In this document: positions 52,603-61,576 of the stretch, in pieces
How positions within the stretch are numbered: the first letter of the stretch is position 1
How the letters are laid out: every line of letters starts with the position of its first letter
Assembly (NCBI RefSeq): GCF_017377855.1
Contig: NZ_JAFREP010000001.1
Span: 491,659-555,658, forward strand
DNA from: Acanthopleuribacter pedis
Lineage (GTDB): Bacteria > Acidobacteriota > Holophagae > Acanthopleuribacterales > Acanthopleuribacteraceae
Direction: 5' to 3'
Length of the DNA stretch: 64,000 nucleotides
Made by a program: the position numbers and the translations under genes
Notes under the pieces: generated by a model
Databases searched by the model: none
Told to the model about the DNA's origin: nothing
The model's input: the letters and a program-made list of their open reading frames with translations, nothing else

Positions 52603-55095
52603 TTGGCGGCTCACGACCCATCACCTGCATCGCTACCGCTCGACGACACTGGACCTTGGTTGGTGGAAGTCGCTTTGCCGGTCCCTTTGCGGCAAACCTT
52701 CACGTACAAAATACCCGCCGGTGATATCAATCCGGCCGTCGTCAAACGCGGTTTGCGTGTTTTGGTGCCGTTTCGCTCCAAGTTGCTGTACGGCATCACC
52801 ATGTCCGACGCCTACCAATCGGCCGATGCATATCCACGCACCCGTTATCTCGTCTCTTGTGATACGCGCCAAATCGTGATCGCCGAGGAAGTTCACCATT
52901 TGTTGGACTGGATGGTGCGTTATTATCGCGCCCCCATCGGCGAAGCCGTCAAACTCGCGTTGCCACCCGGCGTGCTTAACGAAAAGGAGATCCAATTTGC
53001 GCTGTCGCCCAACGGGAAAACTTTTGCGGAAAGCGAGGCCGGCGGGATTGTGTTGGCGCAATTGCTCGGCGGTCCGCTGACCCGTAAGGAATGGCAGCTT
53101 AAAGCCAAAACCGAAATTAAGTTGGAGGACATCCGATTTTGGGAAGATCAGGGTTACCTGTTCATTCAGTCCCGTGATCGCGAAAAAGAAAGCATCCCCC
53201 ACGTTACCGTGGTCGTGGTCACCGAGGCCGGTCGCGCCGTGGATCCCACCGAGCTGGGACGGGCCTACAAACAAATTGAGTTGCTGCGTTGGTTGCGGGT
53301 GCGGGAGACCCATTTCGCCAGAATTCCCGAGATTTACGCCGTGTTCGGTTCCGCCTCGCCGTTGCTTAATCAACTTGAGAAAAAAGGGTTTATCGAGAGA
53401 AAGCGCATTCCCAAATACGAATTACTCGGCGATGATGCCGAAACCACGGCCGACGCGGTTCACACCCTCACCGAGGAGCAAGGTGCCGCTTTTGAGGAAA
53501 TTACCGCCGGTTTGGACCTAGCCCGATTTTGCTCCTTCCTTTTGTTTGGCGTAACCGGCGCCGGCAAAACCGAAATCTACTTGCGCGCGATTCAGCACTG
53601 CCTGGAGAACGGCCGTCAAGCCTTGTTCCTCGTTCCCGAGATCGCCCTTACCCCCCTCATGCACCGGCGCATTCGTGATCGCTTCGGTGAGCGACTCGCG
53701 ATCTTGCACTCCGCCGTCGGTATGTCGCAGCGTTCCGAGGCTTGGGCCAACGTCTTGGCCGGCAAGGTAGACGTGGTCTTGGGCGCGCGTTCCGGGGTGT
53801 TTGCTCCCCTGCCTCGTTTGGGGTTGGTCATCGTGGATGAGGAGCACGACCAAAGTTACAAACAAAACGACGGCATTCGCTACCACGCTCGCGATTTGGC
53901 GCTGGTGCGCGGCAAAATGGCCGAGGCGGTGGTCGTTCTTGGCAGTGCCACCCCGAGCTTGGAATCCTGGCAAAACCATCGCCGCGGTCGTCATCATCTG
54001 TTAACCCTAACCAAACGCGCCACCAAGGCCAAATTACCCGAGGTGGAAATCCTCGACATGCGCGGTGAATTTAAGGCGCAGCGCAAGCGGCCGCTGTTGA
54101 GCCGCCGTTTGCAAGCGGCAATCGGGGAAACACTGAAATCCGGCAATCAGGTGATGATCCTGCTCAACCGTCGCGGCTACCACAATTTCCTTTTGTGCCG
54201 CAAATGCGGCCATGTCGAAATGTGCTCCCAGTGTGAGGTGTGTTTAACCTTTCACCGTACCGACGAGCGTTTGCACTGCCATTATTGCAACGAGATCCGA
54301 CCCGTTCCCGCCGCGTGCTCCAGTTGCGCGGCCGACGGGGTTGCCCTCCAGTTTTTCGGGGAGGGGACGCAGCAAATTGAAGCCCATATCCAGGAACTTT
54401 TTCCCGATTATGTCGTGGACCGCATGGACCGAGATCGTCTAAGTGCCCGTGAGGCCCACCAAAAAATTCTCGATAAATTTGAGTCGCGGCAAACCGATAT
54501 CTTGGTCGGTACCCAAATGATCGCCAAGGGTCACGACTTCCCCAATGTCACCTTGGTCGGCATCGTCAACGCCGATCAGGGCTTGCGTATTCCCGATTTC
54601 CGCAGCGCTGAAACCGTGTTCCAATTGTTGACCCAGGTGGCCGGGCGCAGCGGGCGCGGCAAGAATCCCGGTCGGGTTGTCATCCAAACCTACATGCCCG
54701 AGCACTACTGTATTCGCTTCGCCGCCGATCACGATTTCCTCGCGTTCTTAAAAAAAGAACTCACCTATCGTGAACACCTGTTTTATCCGCCCTTTGCCCA
54801 TATGATCAACATTATGGTGACCCACAAGGATGATCAAAAAGCCGCCCAGGCGATTCAGTGGATGGCTGCTCAGCTCAACAGTGTGAAGCAACGCGCCGAC
54901 CTCGTCGTGCTTGGTCCGACCAAGGCGGCCATTGGGCGTATCAAAGGCGCCTGGCGCTACCAAATCGTGCTCAAGTCGGGAGACCGCGCCAGTCTGCATG
55001 GTTTCGCCGACCAGGTGGTAGAGACCTGCGTGGCGCGGGGTTTGATCGAGAGACCTGCCGTTACCTTCGACATCGATCCTTATCAATTCCTTTAG
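52603..55095 (+). CDS. priA: primosomal protein N' (replication restart helicase PriA)
   Basis: About 830 residues from the TTG at 52603 (AAGAGG 6 bases upstream); the GTG at 52555 in the same frame is the alternative and has no clear ribosome binding site. N-terminal DNA-binding domain (EVALPVPLRQTFTYKIP), helicase core with Walker A GVTGAGKTEIYL, DEEHD box VIVDEEHDQSYKQ, GSATPSLES, and the four-pair zinc module (CRKCGHVEMCSQCEVC, HCHYCN, CSSC). Motifs IV-VI follow: ILVGTQMIAKGHDFPNVTLV, QVAGRSGRG. Reloads the replisome at stalled forks. Confidence 0.96.
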   Translation: MAAHDPSPASLPLDDTGPWLVEVALPVPLRQTFTYKIPAGDINPAVVKRGLRVLVPFRSKLLYGITMSDAYQSADAYPRTRYLVSCDTRQIVIAEEVHHLLDWMVRYYRAPIGEAVKLALPPGVLNEKEIQFALSPNGKTFAESEAGGIVLAQLLGGPLTRKEWQLKAKTEIKLEDIRFWEDQGYLFIQSRDREKESIPHVTVVVVTEAGRAVDPTELGRAYKQIELLRWLRVRETHFARIPEIYAVFGSASPLLNQLEKKGFIERKRIPKYELLGDDAETTADAVHTLTEEQGAAFEEITAGLDLARFCSFLLFGVTGAGKTEIYLRAIQHCLENGRQALFLVPEIALTPLMHRRIRDRFGERLAILHSAVGMSQRSEAWANVLAGKVDVVLGARSGVFAPLPRLGLVIVDEEHDQSYKQNDGIRYHARDLALVRGKMAEAVVVLGSATPSLESWQNHRRGRHHLLTLTKRATKAKLPEVEILDMRGEFKAQRKRPLLSRRLQAAIGETLKSGNQVMILLNRRGYHNFLLCRKCGHVEMCSQCEVCLTFHRTDERLHCHYCNEIRPVPAACSSCAADGVALQFFGEGTQQIEAHIQELFPDYVVDRMDRDRLSAREAHQKILDKFESRQTDILVGTQMIAKGHDFPNVTLVGIVNADQGLRIPDFRSAETVFQLLTQVAGRSGRGKNPGRVVIQTYMPEHYCIRFAADHDFLAFLKKELTYREHLFYPPFAHMINIMVTHKDDQKAAQAIQWMAAQLNSVKQRADLVVLGPTKAAIGRIKGAWRYQIVLKSGDRASLHGFADQVVETCVARGLIERPAVTFDIDPYQFL

Positions 55096-55302
55096 CCTGT
55101 TCTGGATTTATGTAACGCTGCTGTAAAAGGCGTTTTGTGTCGCGATCAGTCTTTGTTCGGTTTAAGGGTTCCTGTCGGTCGGTGTTACGGTGAATTTCGT
55201 TTTGTTAAGGGATATCATCGATTGGATACCCCGCTTGAATTCCTTGCCCAAGCCGACGGGTTTCGGGTTATTGTAGAGCGATTCAAACCTTAAGGCCGAT
55301 TC

Positions 55303-55605
55303 ATGAAAATGACCTGCAGACATTGCAAAGCAAACCTCGCGCCCGAAGTGGTGTTTGAGAACTGTACCCAGAGTTGGGTGGAACAGCGTTGGGCGTATTT
55401 TATTTGTCCTAAGTGTTCGAAAGCGATGCATTTGGAAGTGAAGGACGAGTTTGTGTTCGTTGGTTTCCTGGACGGCGGTCCGAGTTCCGCGTTTATCTAC
55501 GAGCGAGGTTACACCGTTGAGGGGCTCAAGGTGTTTGTCGACGGTAACGACTTGGTCCTGCATTTGGGCAATATGGAGCGGCGTCTGCCGCGGAAAGAAC
55601 GCTAG
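55303..55605 (+). CDS. small zinc-ribbon protein
   Basis: 100 residues. Two CxxC pairs, CRHC (residues 5-8) and CPKC (about 35-38), form a probable zinc ribbon; the rest is a small beta domain (FVFVGFLDGGPSSAFIYERG). No signal peptide, likely cytoplasmic. The TAG stop is the first three bases of the repeat element that starts here, so the repeat may have truncated or re-ended the gene. No family recognised. Confidence 0.65.
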   Translation: MKMTCRHCKANLAPEVVFENCTQSWVEQRWAYFICPKCSKAMHLEVKDEFVFVGFLDGGPSSAFIYERGYTVEGLKVFVDGNDLVLHLGNMERRLPRKER

Positions 55606-55796
55606 CCCGCATTTCTCACAAGGCGTTCTGCCGCGGGGCAACCCATGCGATGACTTCGGTTACTCAGTCGAGCAATTCGCGACGTAGCGCTGCTACGCCG
55701 AATGGTCGGCCCCGCTCCCTTTGCGCTTGGTCGTCATCTTCGTACTCCCAAGGCTTTCAGCTTCTCGCGACGAATCCTCGTGAGAAATGCGGGCTA
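55603..55796. repeat. palindromic intergenic repeat, copy 3
   Basis: 194 bases, the best-preserved copy: TAGCCCGCATTTCTCACAAGG at the left, CCTCGTGAGAAATGCGGGCTA at the right (near-perfect inverted ends). Same orientation as copy 2, opposite to copy 1. Arms of about 60 bases: the right arm (GTCGTCATCTTCGTACTCCCAAGGC...) equals the reverse complement of the left part of copy 1. It begins in the stop codon of the zinc-ribbon gene and ends 4 bases before the stop of the flippase gene. Confidence 0.85.
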
Positions 55797-55799
55797 GGC

Positions 55800-57140
55800 T
55801 TAAGTTTCCGCGCGCCAACCACGAATGAGCCACACTCCGATGGGCGTGTAGCAGGTTGCCGCGACCAGGACCGCGCTGGGTGTACCCAACCGGATCCAGG
55901 ACTGGTGTACCGCGATCAAGGGTGTCAGCAACAGCAACCAGCGGCCCAGTAAAAGCCAGGACCCGCGACCCACCAGAAGCCAGGCTACGAAGATAAAGCC
56001 TTCCGTGAGGATCGTCATGACGGTGGCCCCTTGGGCGCCCCAGCGGGGAATCGCCCAGGCGTTACCCGCCATGTTCAAGAGGGTGGCCGCGACACCGGTG
56101 ACCAGGGCGAAGCGTTCCATGTTGCGGGCGAATAACCAGCGGCTGAGGATGCCGTTGGCGAACATAATTGGCAGACAGGTCGCCAGCAGGTACAAAACGG
56201 GCAAGGCGCCGTCGAAGGCTTCCCCGGCCAGTAAGCCGCCGACCGGTTTGCCGAACAACCACATGCCGCACACCCCGCAGGCGCCGATCACCGTGAGTCC
56301 CGCGAAGGCTGTGTCAAACAAGCGGGCACGCCGTGTTTCGTCCTCTGCCTGGACCAGTTTTGGATACAGGACCGCCGCCACCGCGCCGCTAATGAACAAG
56401 GTGCCTTCCACCAAATCGTAGGCATTGGCGTAGTTCCCCGCCGCCGCTTCCCCCGCTAAGGGAATCAGCATGACCTGGTCGATGCGGAAGTACAGAACCG
56501 TCACCAAGGTGTAGGCACCCATGAAAAGAAAGGAACGAACCGCCTCCGGGTCGATAGGTTTGCCCTCCGGTGGCAACAAGCTCCATGCATGCTGACCGAA
56601 ACAAACGCGCAGGCCTAGTACCCCGGCAAAACACCAGGCAAAAACATCCAAATCGGGATTGGGTACAATCATCGCCGCCAGGGCCGCCGCGATGGCAAAA
56701 CCGCCTACTTTAAAAAACGACATCGCCGCCAACCGCGGTGTGTCGGATTTGCCCTCGTAGATCGCTTGTTGTGCAACCCCGATACCGTCGAAAATCAGAG
56801 CGACCCCAAAAGCCGCCGAGGCAAGTGCAGGGTAGGCCCCGTTGGCGACCAATACCGCGCCAATCAGCCAACACAACAGCCACAGGCCGGACTTGGTCTG
56901 GAAAAGAAAACGTTGGGCCCGCGCACGATCAATGTTTCCCGCTGCTACCGCGCGCGAGAGCCACACCTCGAAACCCATGTTGCTGAGCACCGACAAGATA
57001 CTGAAGAGCGAGAACAAACCCGCCCAAACCCCTTTGGCTTCAATACCCAGAAAGCGGTTGAGGTACCACAGTGCGAAAAAAACATAGAGGAGGCGACCCG
57101 TCAGATGGGCCACGTGTAACAGAAGAATGGATTTGAGCAA
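55800..57140 (-). CDS. polysaccharide flippase-like membrane protein (MOP/Wzx type)
   Basis: 446 residues with 12 or more hydrophobic segments spread over the whole length. Features typical of the MOP exporter superfamily: FSLFSILSVLSNMGFEVWLSRAVA early, a middle RSFLFMGAYTLVTVLYFRIDQVMLIPL segment with the conserved polar D, and LATCLPIMFANGILSRWLFARN. Likely moves lipid-linked saccharides across the inner membrane. TTG start, AAAGG upstream. No glycosyltransferase genes adjoin it. IMPase gene lies 31 bases upstream on the same strand. Confidence 0.85.
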   Translation of the reverse strand: MLKSILLLHVAHLTGRLLYVFFALWYLNRFLGIEAKGVWAGLFSLFSILSVLSNMGFEVWLSRAVAAGNIDRARAQRFLFQTKSGLWLLCWLIGAVLVANGAYPALASAAFGVALIFDGIGVAQQAIYEGKSDTPRLAAMSFFKVGGFAIAAALAAMIVPNPDLDVFAWCFAGVLGLRVCFGQHAWSLLPPEGKPIDPEAVRSFLFMGAYTLVTVLYFRIDQVMLIPLAGEAAAGNYANAYDLVEGTLFISGAVAAVLYPKLVQAEDETRRARLFDTAFAGLTVIGACGVCGMWLFGKPVGGLLAGEAFDGALPVLYLLATCLPIMFANGILSRWLFARNMERFALVTGVAATLLNMAGNAWAIPRWGAQGATVMTILTEGFIFVAWLLVGRGSWLLLGRWLLLLTPLIAVHQSWIRLGTPSAVLVAATCYTPIGVWLIRGWRAET

Positions 57141-57171
57141 TCGCAGACCTTTCGTGGTGGAATCGTACCGC

Positions 57172-57939
57172 TTACCGAATATGTGCGCGCACGATACGGG
57201 CGAGGTGGGTGTTGCAGGCGATCACCTCGCCGCCGTCGACGTCAAACGGCTTGCCGTTGAGCCTACTCAAAATACCGCCGCTTTCCTCCACAATCAAGCA
57301 ACCCGCCGCCATATCCCAGGCGTTGAGGCCGTCTTCCAGAAAAACATCGAAGCGACCGCATGCCACGTAGCACAAATCGAGCGCCGCCGAACCAAGACGG
57401 CGCAGACCACGCGTATGCATGAGGAAGGATTCAACGCGGGCCAACAATTCCGGCATGCGTTCGCGGCGGTCGTAGGAGAAACCCGTTACGCCCAAGGCCT
57501 CGGCAAGCGATGTTTTTTCGCCGACGCGGATCATGCGGCCGTTGAGCGTGGCGCCTTTGCCGCGGTGTGCTTCAAACCACTCATCTTTGATGGGGTCGAA
57601 CACAATACCCGCGCGCAGCAGACCGGTTTCCATCAAGCCGATGGAGACCGAAAAGTGCGGAAAGCCGTTGGCAAAATTGGTGGTGCCGTCGAGGGGATCG
57701 ATGATCCATTTGAATCGGTTACTTCCCTCGCGACGTCCGCTTTCTTCCGCGACGATGGTGTCTTCCGGGACTTCCGCGTCCAGAATGTCGAGAATCGCAC
57801 GTTCGGCCGCACGATCAATATCGGTCACCAAATCGAGTTCGCCTTTTTGATCGATGTGCAGCGTTTGGCGGAACCCATTGCTGAGCACGCGACCGGCTGC
57901 TTCGGCGGCGCGTTTGAGAATTTCGACCCGTTGTTCCAT
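57172..57939 (-). CDS. inositol monophosphatase family protein
   Basis: 255 residues from the ATG at 57939 (AAGGAG 6 bases upstream, preferred over the ATG at 57987). Metal-binding motifs of the FIG superfamily: VAEESG, WIIDPLDGTTNFANGFPHFS and WDMAAGCLIVEESGG. Dephosphorylates inositol phosphate or a related sugar phosphate; could also act like SuhB. First of the two-gene run with the flippase downstream. Confidence 0.93.
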   Translation of the reverse strand: MEQRVEILKRAAEAAGRVLSNGFRQTLHIDQKGELDLVTDIDRAAERAILDILDAEVPEDTIVAEESGRREGSNRFKWIIDPLDGTTNFANGFPHFSVSIGLMETGLLRAGIVFDPIKDEWFEAHRGKGATLNGRMIRVGEKTSLAEALGVTGFSYDRRERMPELLARVESFLMHTRGLRRLGSAALDLCYVACGRFDVFLEDGLNAWDMAAGCLIVEESGGILSRLNGKPFDVDGGEVIACNTHLARIVRAHIR

Positions 57940-58064
57940 CGTGTTCTCCTTGATAAGGGGGTTCCCGCGTTTCGCTTTCACGGGCATTGGGAAAAGGCCT
58001 CATTGAACCATGTCCGTGTGAAACCCTTGTGAAGTGAAGGCGGCGCGCTTGCCGGCATTTTTCG

Positions 58065-58733
58065 TCAGAGCAAGCCCGCGTCCGCAAAACTGAAGTGGTT
58101 TGTTTGGTTGAAGATAAGATGATCTAGAAGGGGAACGCCGAGCAGATTGCCCGCCGCCGCGATTTGACCCGTAACGCGGATGTCGGCCTCGCTGGGGGTG
58201 ACCTTGCCGCTGGGATGGTTGTGGGCCAGGATGATCGCGCAGGCGCGGTCCGTCAGAGGATCGGCAAAGACTTCACGTGGGTGAATGAGGCTGCGGTCTG
58301 CTGTTCCCACCGAGACAACCCGAATTTCGAGGATTTCGTTGGCGCCGTTGAGCGAGGCGCACAGCAGGTGTTCCTGTTTTTGACGGGCGTAAAGCTGGAC
58401 CAGCGGCAGCAAATCCGTTGGCTTGAGGATTGCCAGACCTGCCGGTCGAATCCGCCTGCGGCTGTATTCCAGGGCCGCCGCCAGTTGACAGGCCTTGGCC
58501 GGTCCGATGCCTGACAACTTGAGTAACGCGGGCAACGCCTTGGATGGGTCATTGTCCGCTTGTTCCAATGCCGCATGAACTTTTCCCGCAAGCTGGTGCA
58601 GCGGTTGCGAGGCCGTTCCGCCGCCAAGCAAGGCCGCGATCAATTCATGATCGCTGAGATGGGCCGGCCCGCGCTGAAGTAACTTCTCGCGGGGTCGGTC
58701 AATCGGGCTAAGGTCGTTGATGCGTTTCTGCAT
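58065..58733 (-). CDS. RadC-like JAB-domain protein
   Basis: 222 residues, normal length. N-terminal helix-hairpin-helix part (LLKLSGIGPAKACQLAAALE), then the JAB/MPN domain with JAMM motif LAHNHPSGKVTPSEAD and the earlier conserved Glu/Asn region. Role in DNA repair claimed historically for RadC is doubtful; metalloprotease-like or nucleic-acid-linked activity is the current view. Eight bases after the YqaA gene on the same strand. Confidence 0.92.
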   Translation of the reverse strand: MQKRINDLSPIDRPREKLLQRGPAHLSDHELIAALLGGGTASQPLHQLAGKVHAALEQADNDPSKALPALLKLSGIGPAKACQLAAALEYSRRRIRPAGLAILKPTDLLPLVQLYARQKQEHLLCASLNGANEILEIRVVSVGTADRSLIHPREVFADPLTDRACAIILAHNHPSGKVTPSEADIRVTGQIAAAGNLLGVPLLDHLIFNQTNHFSFADAGLL

Positions 58734-58741
58734 GGCGGGGA

Positions 58742-59377
58742 TTAAGCGGGAAGGAGGAATTTGATCGCGACAAAACCGCCAATGAACAGAATGACCGCCG
58801 CGAGCGTGAGTTTGTCGAAGTAGCGGTCGATAAATTGAACCGCCGGCTCGCCAAACGCTTTGACGATGCCCGCGACCAGGAAGAAGCGCAGGCCGCGACT
58901 GATGGCCGAGATGATGATGAACGGCAAGATGCTGAAATGGGATACACCCGCGGTGATGGTGATGACTTTATAGGGGATCGGCGAAACCCCGGCCGCAAAA
59001 ATGACCCAGGATCCATAGGCCTCGTACCATGCTTGAAATGTCTCGAACTTGCCTTGGGCGCCGTAGAGATGGAGGATCGGCTGGCCGATGAATTCAAAGA
59101 AGAAGTAACCCAAAGCGTAACCGAACAAACCGCCCAAAACCGAGGCGACCGTGCAAATTGCCGCGATCCGAAAGGCCTTGTCCCGCTGCGCCAAACACAT
59201 CGGCATCAGCATCACATCCGGCGGGATTGGAAAAAATGAGCTTTCGGCAAAGCTGATCAAAGCCAGCCACCAGGTGGCCATCGGCTTTTCCGCCAGAGCC
59301 AGGGTGCGGTCATACAATGATCGAATCCAGCCCATGATGCGTCCGTACAGGTTGGTTGGGGGAGGCGCCGTAGTCAT
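58742..59377 (-). CDS. YqaA/DedA (SNARE-associated, VTT) family membrane protein
   Basis: 211 residues, ATG after AGGAG. VTT-domain features: ALISFAESSFFPIPPDVMLMPM, GYALGYFFFEFIGQPIL and VIFAAGVSPIPYKVITITAG with the re-entrant GxxPxPxK motif, followed by RGLRFFLVAGI. Four or five membrane segments. Related proteins are linked to membrane lipid and proton-motive force homeostasis, including undecaprenyl phosphate recycling. 11 bases after surE. Confidence 0.9.
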   Translation of the reverse strand: MTTAPPPTNLYGRIMGWIRSLYDRTLALAEKPMATWWLALISFAESSFFPIPPDVMLMPMCLAQRDKAFRIAAICTVASVLGGLFGYALGYFFFEFIGQPILHLYGAQGKFETFQAWYEAYGSWVIFAAGVSPIPYKVITITAGVSHFSILPFIIISAISRGLRFFLVAGIVKAFGEPAVQFIDRYFDKLTLAAVILFIGGFVAIKFLLPA

Positions 59378-59388
59378 GGTGGGTACTC

Positions 59389-60198
59389 CTATTTGCCCGC
59401 GGCAATCGGGGTTGCCGCTTGAGTGGATGAATCGGAAACAAGTTGGGTCATGTCCGTCAGGTTCGGGCGCAGCGGGGTCAGCGTGGTCCGGCCGCTGTAA
59501 AAGACGCTCATGTCCGTGGGTGCGTTTGTTGGGATTTTAGGATGATAAGGTCCGATCCAGTAATAATCTTTTCCCCGAGGGTCGGTACCCTGTTCGATGC
59601 GGCTTTCAAAGCCGCGCGTGTCCAGTGGTGCCGTGACCACTTCGCCGGTTCCTTGGTAGGGCACGTTGAGGTTCCAGACCACCCCGCCCGCGGGCCCCGC
59701 ATCAAGCATCTTTGCCGCCTGCTCAGCCGCTGTTCGCGCTGCCGCATCAATGGCAAAGCCACCCTGACCGTCGCGGCCCGCCGATACCGCCAGGCCGTCC
59801 AACCCCGCGATTTGCGCATCCAAACAAGCGCCGATGGTTCCTGAATAACCCGTGTCCCGGCCTAAGTTGGGGCCGTGGTTGATTCCAGAAACCAGCAGTG
59901 CCGGCCGACGGATGTCTTTCAAAAGGTGCAGGCCTAGGCGAACACAGTCGACCGGGGTGCCGTTCACGCCGAAACGGTGGCGATCAATATGCCGCAAGCG
60001 TAGGGGGTGGTTGATGGTGATTTTGCGGCCGACCCCGGATTGATCTTGTTCCGGTGCCACGACCAATACCCAACCTAAAGGTTGCAACGCCGCGCGTAAT
60101 GCGGTGATACCGCGGCTGTCGTAGCCGTCGTCATTCGTGACCAAGATCAAAGGTTTGTCGCTGTCTTGCAGTTCCTTTATTTCAGGCAAACTGTTCAT
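59389..60198 (-). CDS. surE: 5'-nucleotidase SurE
   Basis: 269 residues from the ATG at 60198; the ATG at 60222 is the alternative and adds 8 residues. Active-site motif LVTNDDGYDSRGI, then VVAPEQDQSGVGRKITI and SGINHGPNLGRDTGYSGTIGA, all typical of SurE. Dephosphorylates nucleoside 5'- and 3'-monophosphates. In many bacteria surE sits with pcm and nlpD-rpoS; here it is in front of yqaA and radC. Confidence 0.94.
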   Translation of the reverse strand: MNSLPEIKELQDSDKPLILVTNDDGYDSRGITALRAALQPLGWVLVVAPEQDQSGVGRKITINHPLRLRHIDRHRFGVNGTPVDCVRLGLHLLKDIRRPALLVSGINHGPNLGRDTGYSGTIGACLDAQIAGLDGLAVSAGRDGQGGFAIDAAARTAAEQAAKMLDAGPAGGVVWNLNVPYQGTGEVVTAPLDTRGFESRIEQGTDPRGKDYYWIGPYHPKIPTNAPTDMSVFYSGRTTLTPLRPNLTDMTQLVSDSSTQAATPIAAGK

Positions 60199-60551
60199 CG
60201 CCAAAACGCTCCAGGTGTTCAATCGGCTCTCGGCCGGGATGTGCAGGTCGGCCCCGCTCGGGTTAAGCTGCCTATCCTAGCATGAACCCAATCTCACCGT
60301 GTCCGGCTCTAAATGATCGTTGGCGGACAACCGCTTTATTCGGTGTTTCTTAAACGGTTCCTGTTAAAGATTGATGAGGGCGGCGCCCTTGTTTCCGGCC
60401 CTTTTTATAAAATCCGCACTCAACTTTTTGTGAGCGCTTTCGTTTGGTGTTAGGCTGATGCACGATACTCCCGTGTCACACAGGTTTCACCGGCATCCGG
60501 TTGTGGAACCATTTGTCTTTAGGTAAATCACTTATAGTGAAGGAGATGGTT
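60199..60551. other. divergent intergenic region between surE and the lipoprotein gene
   Basis: About 350 bases, no gene. A short GC palindrome GGGCGGCGCCC precedes TTTTTATAAAA near 60380-60415. A TATAGT hexamer near 60533 might be a -10 element for the lipoprotein gene, without a good -35. AAGGAG at 60540-60545 is the ribosome binding site for the ATG at 60552. Confidence 0.35.
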
Positions 60552-61547
60552 ATGAAGGGTTTTTTCCCGACCACAACGGGTTACGCCGCCGGGGTGCTTC
60601 TGGTGATGGTTATACTGGGTTCCTCTTCCTGTACGACCGGTGTTAACTATTCCCAGTCACTTTTTAATCACATCCCCGCCGACCCCGAACTGCTGGTGTT
60701 GGTGCGTCCCAACGACCTCACCAAGTTACTCGAGGTTTCCGTCGAGGAACTTGACCTCAGTACCTTGTTTGATAACCGTCTTGATATCGATACCAAGGAT
60801 ATTCAGCGTTACAAACAATTGCTCAGCGACACCTTGGAAGCGGTTGGGATCCCTTGGCCGAAGGTGGAATCGGTTGGCTTTATGGTGTATTTGGAGAAAC
60901 CCGTCGTGTTGATCAGCGGGGAGTTCACCCAGCAGGCGATTGTCGACAAAATGACCGAGCTAGGTTTTAAGCAACGTGCAAATGGTTATTTCGATTATGT
61001 TTACGATAAAATGAAGGTCCACGTCCCAGCTGACGGGCTCATTATGATGGGTGAAAACGACATGCTCGAATTCCTCATGCTTGTCCCCGATGAACAGCGA
61101 TTGTGGAACCGTCCCGATTTTGCCGAATACCGTCGTGTCACCCCGTTGGACAACAGTTTGTTTGTTTGGTCCGTCCCACCCAAGAATTTCCTCAACGACT
61201 TTGAGCACCGCGACCAGCTTTCCAATGTCAGCCTCGCGATGAACGTGAAAAACAATGTTACACTGAACGTCGCGGTCCGTTTAAAAACTTCTCAGCATGC
61301 TACTTACCTCTATGACGTGGTCTTTGGATTTGTCAGTTTAGGGCGCGGTATCTTCGGATCCGACCCCGAGCTAGGGCCCCTGATGAAATCCCTCCAGATT
61401 CGTCAAGAGAAAGCTTCCGTGGTTACGACCTTGGTGGTTCCCGCTTCTCAGTTGCCCGCCATCAAGGACCGACTGATCAAGGAGCTTGACAGTCAGGAAA
61501 GTCCCACGCTTTCCAAGTTGAAGAATTTTCTCGACGGTCTGAACTAA
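60552..61547 (+). CDS. lipoprotein of unknown function
   Basis: 331 residues from the ATG at 60552 (AAGGAG, spacing 6). Lipoprotein signal with GSSSC, Cys 27. The mature part begins with SLFNHIPADPELLVLVRPND, an opening seen in DUF3352-like periplasmic proteins, and is alpha/beta throughout (VESVGFMVYLEKPVVLISGEF). No enzymatic motif. Stands 29 bases before an ECF sigma factor gene and probably belongs to that transcript, so may be part of the envelope-stress function it controls (inference). Confidence 0.72.
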   Translation: MKGFFPTTTGYAAGVLLVMVILGSSSCTTGVNYSQSLFNHIPADPELLVLVRPNDLTKLLEVSVEELDLSTLFDNRLDIDTKDIQRYKQLLSDTLEAVGIPWPKVESVGFMVYLEKPVVLISGEFTQQAIVDKMTELGFKQRANGYFDYVYDKMKVHVPADGLIMMGENDMLEFLMLVPDEQRLWNRPDFAEYRRVTPLDNSLFVWSVPPKNFLNDFEHRDQLSNVSLAMNVKNNVTLNVAVRLKTSQHATYLYDVVFGFVSLGRGIFGSDPELGPLMKSLQIRQEKASVVTTLVVPASQLPAIKDRLIKELDSQESPTLSKLKNFLDGLN

Positions 61548-61576
61548 ACGCATCAGCAGGGAGTGTCGTTCTAAAC

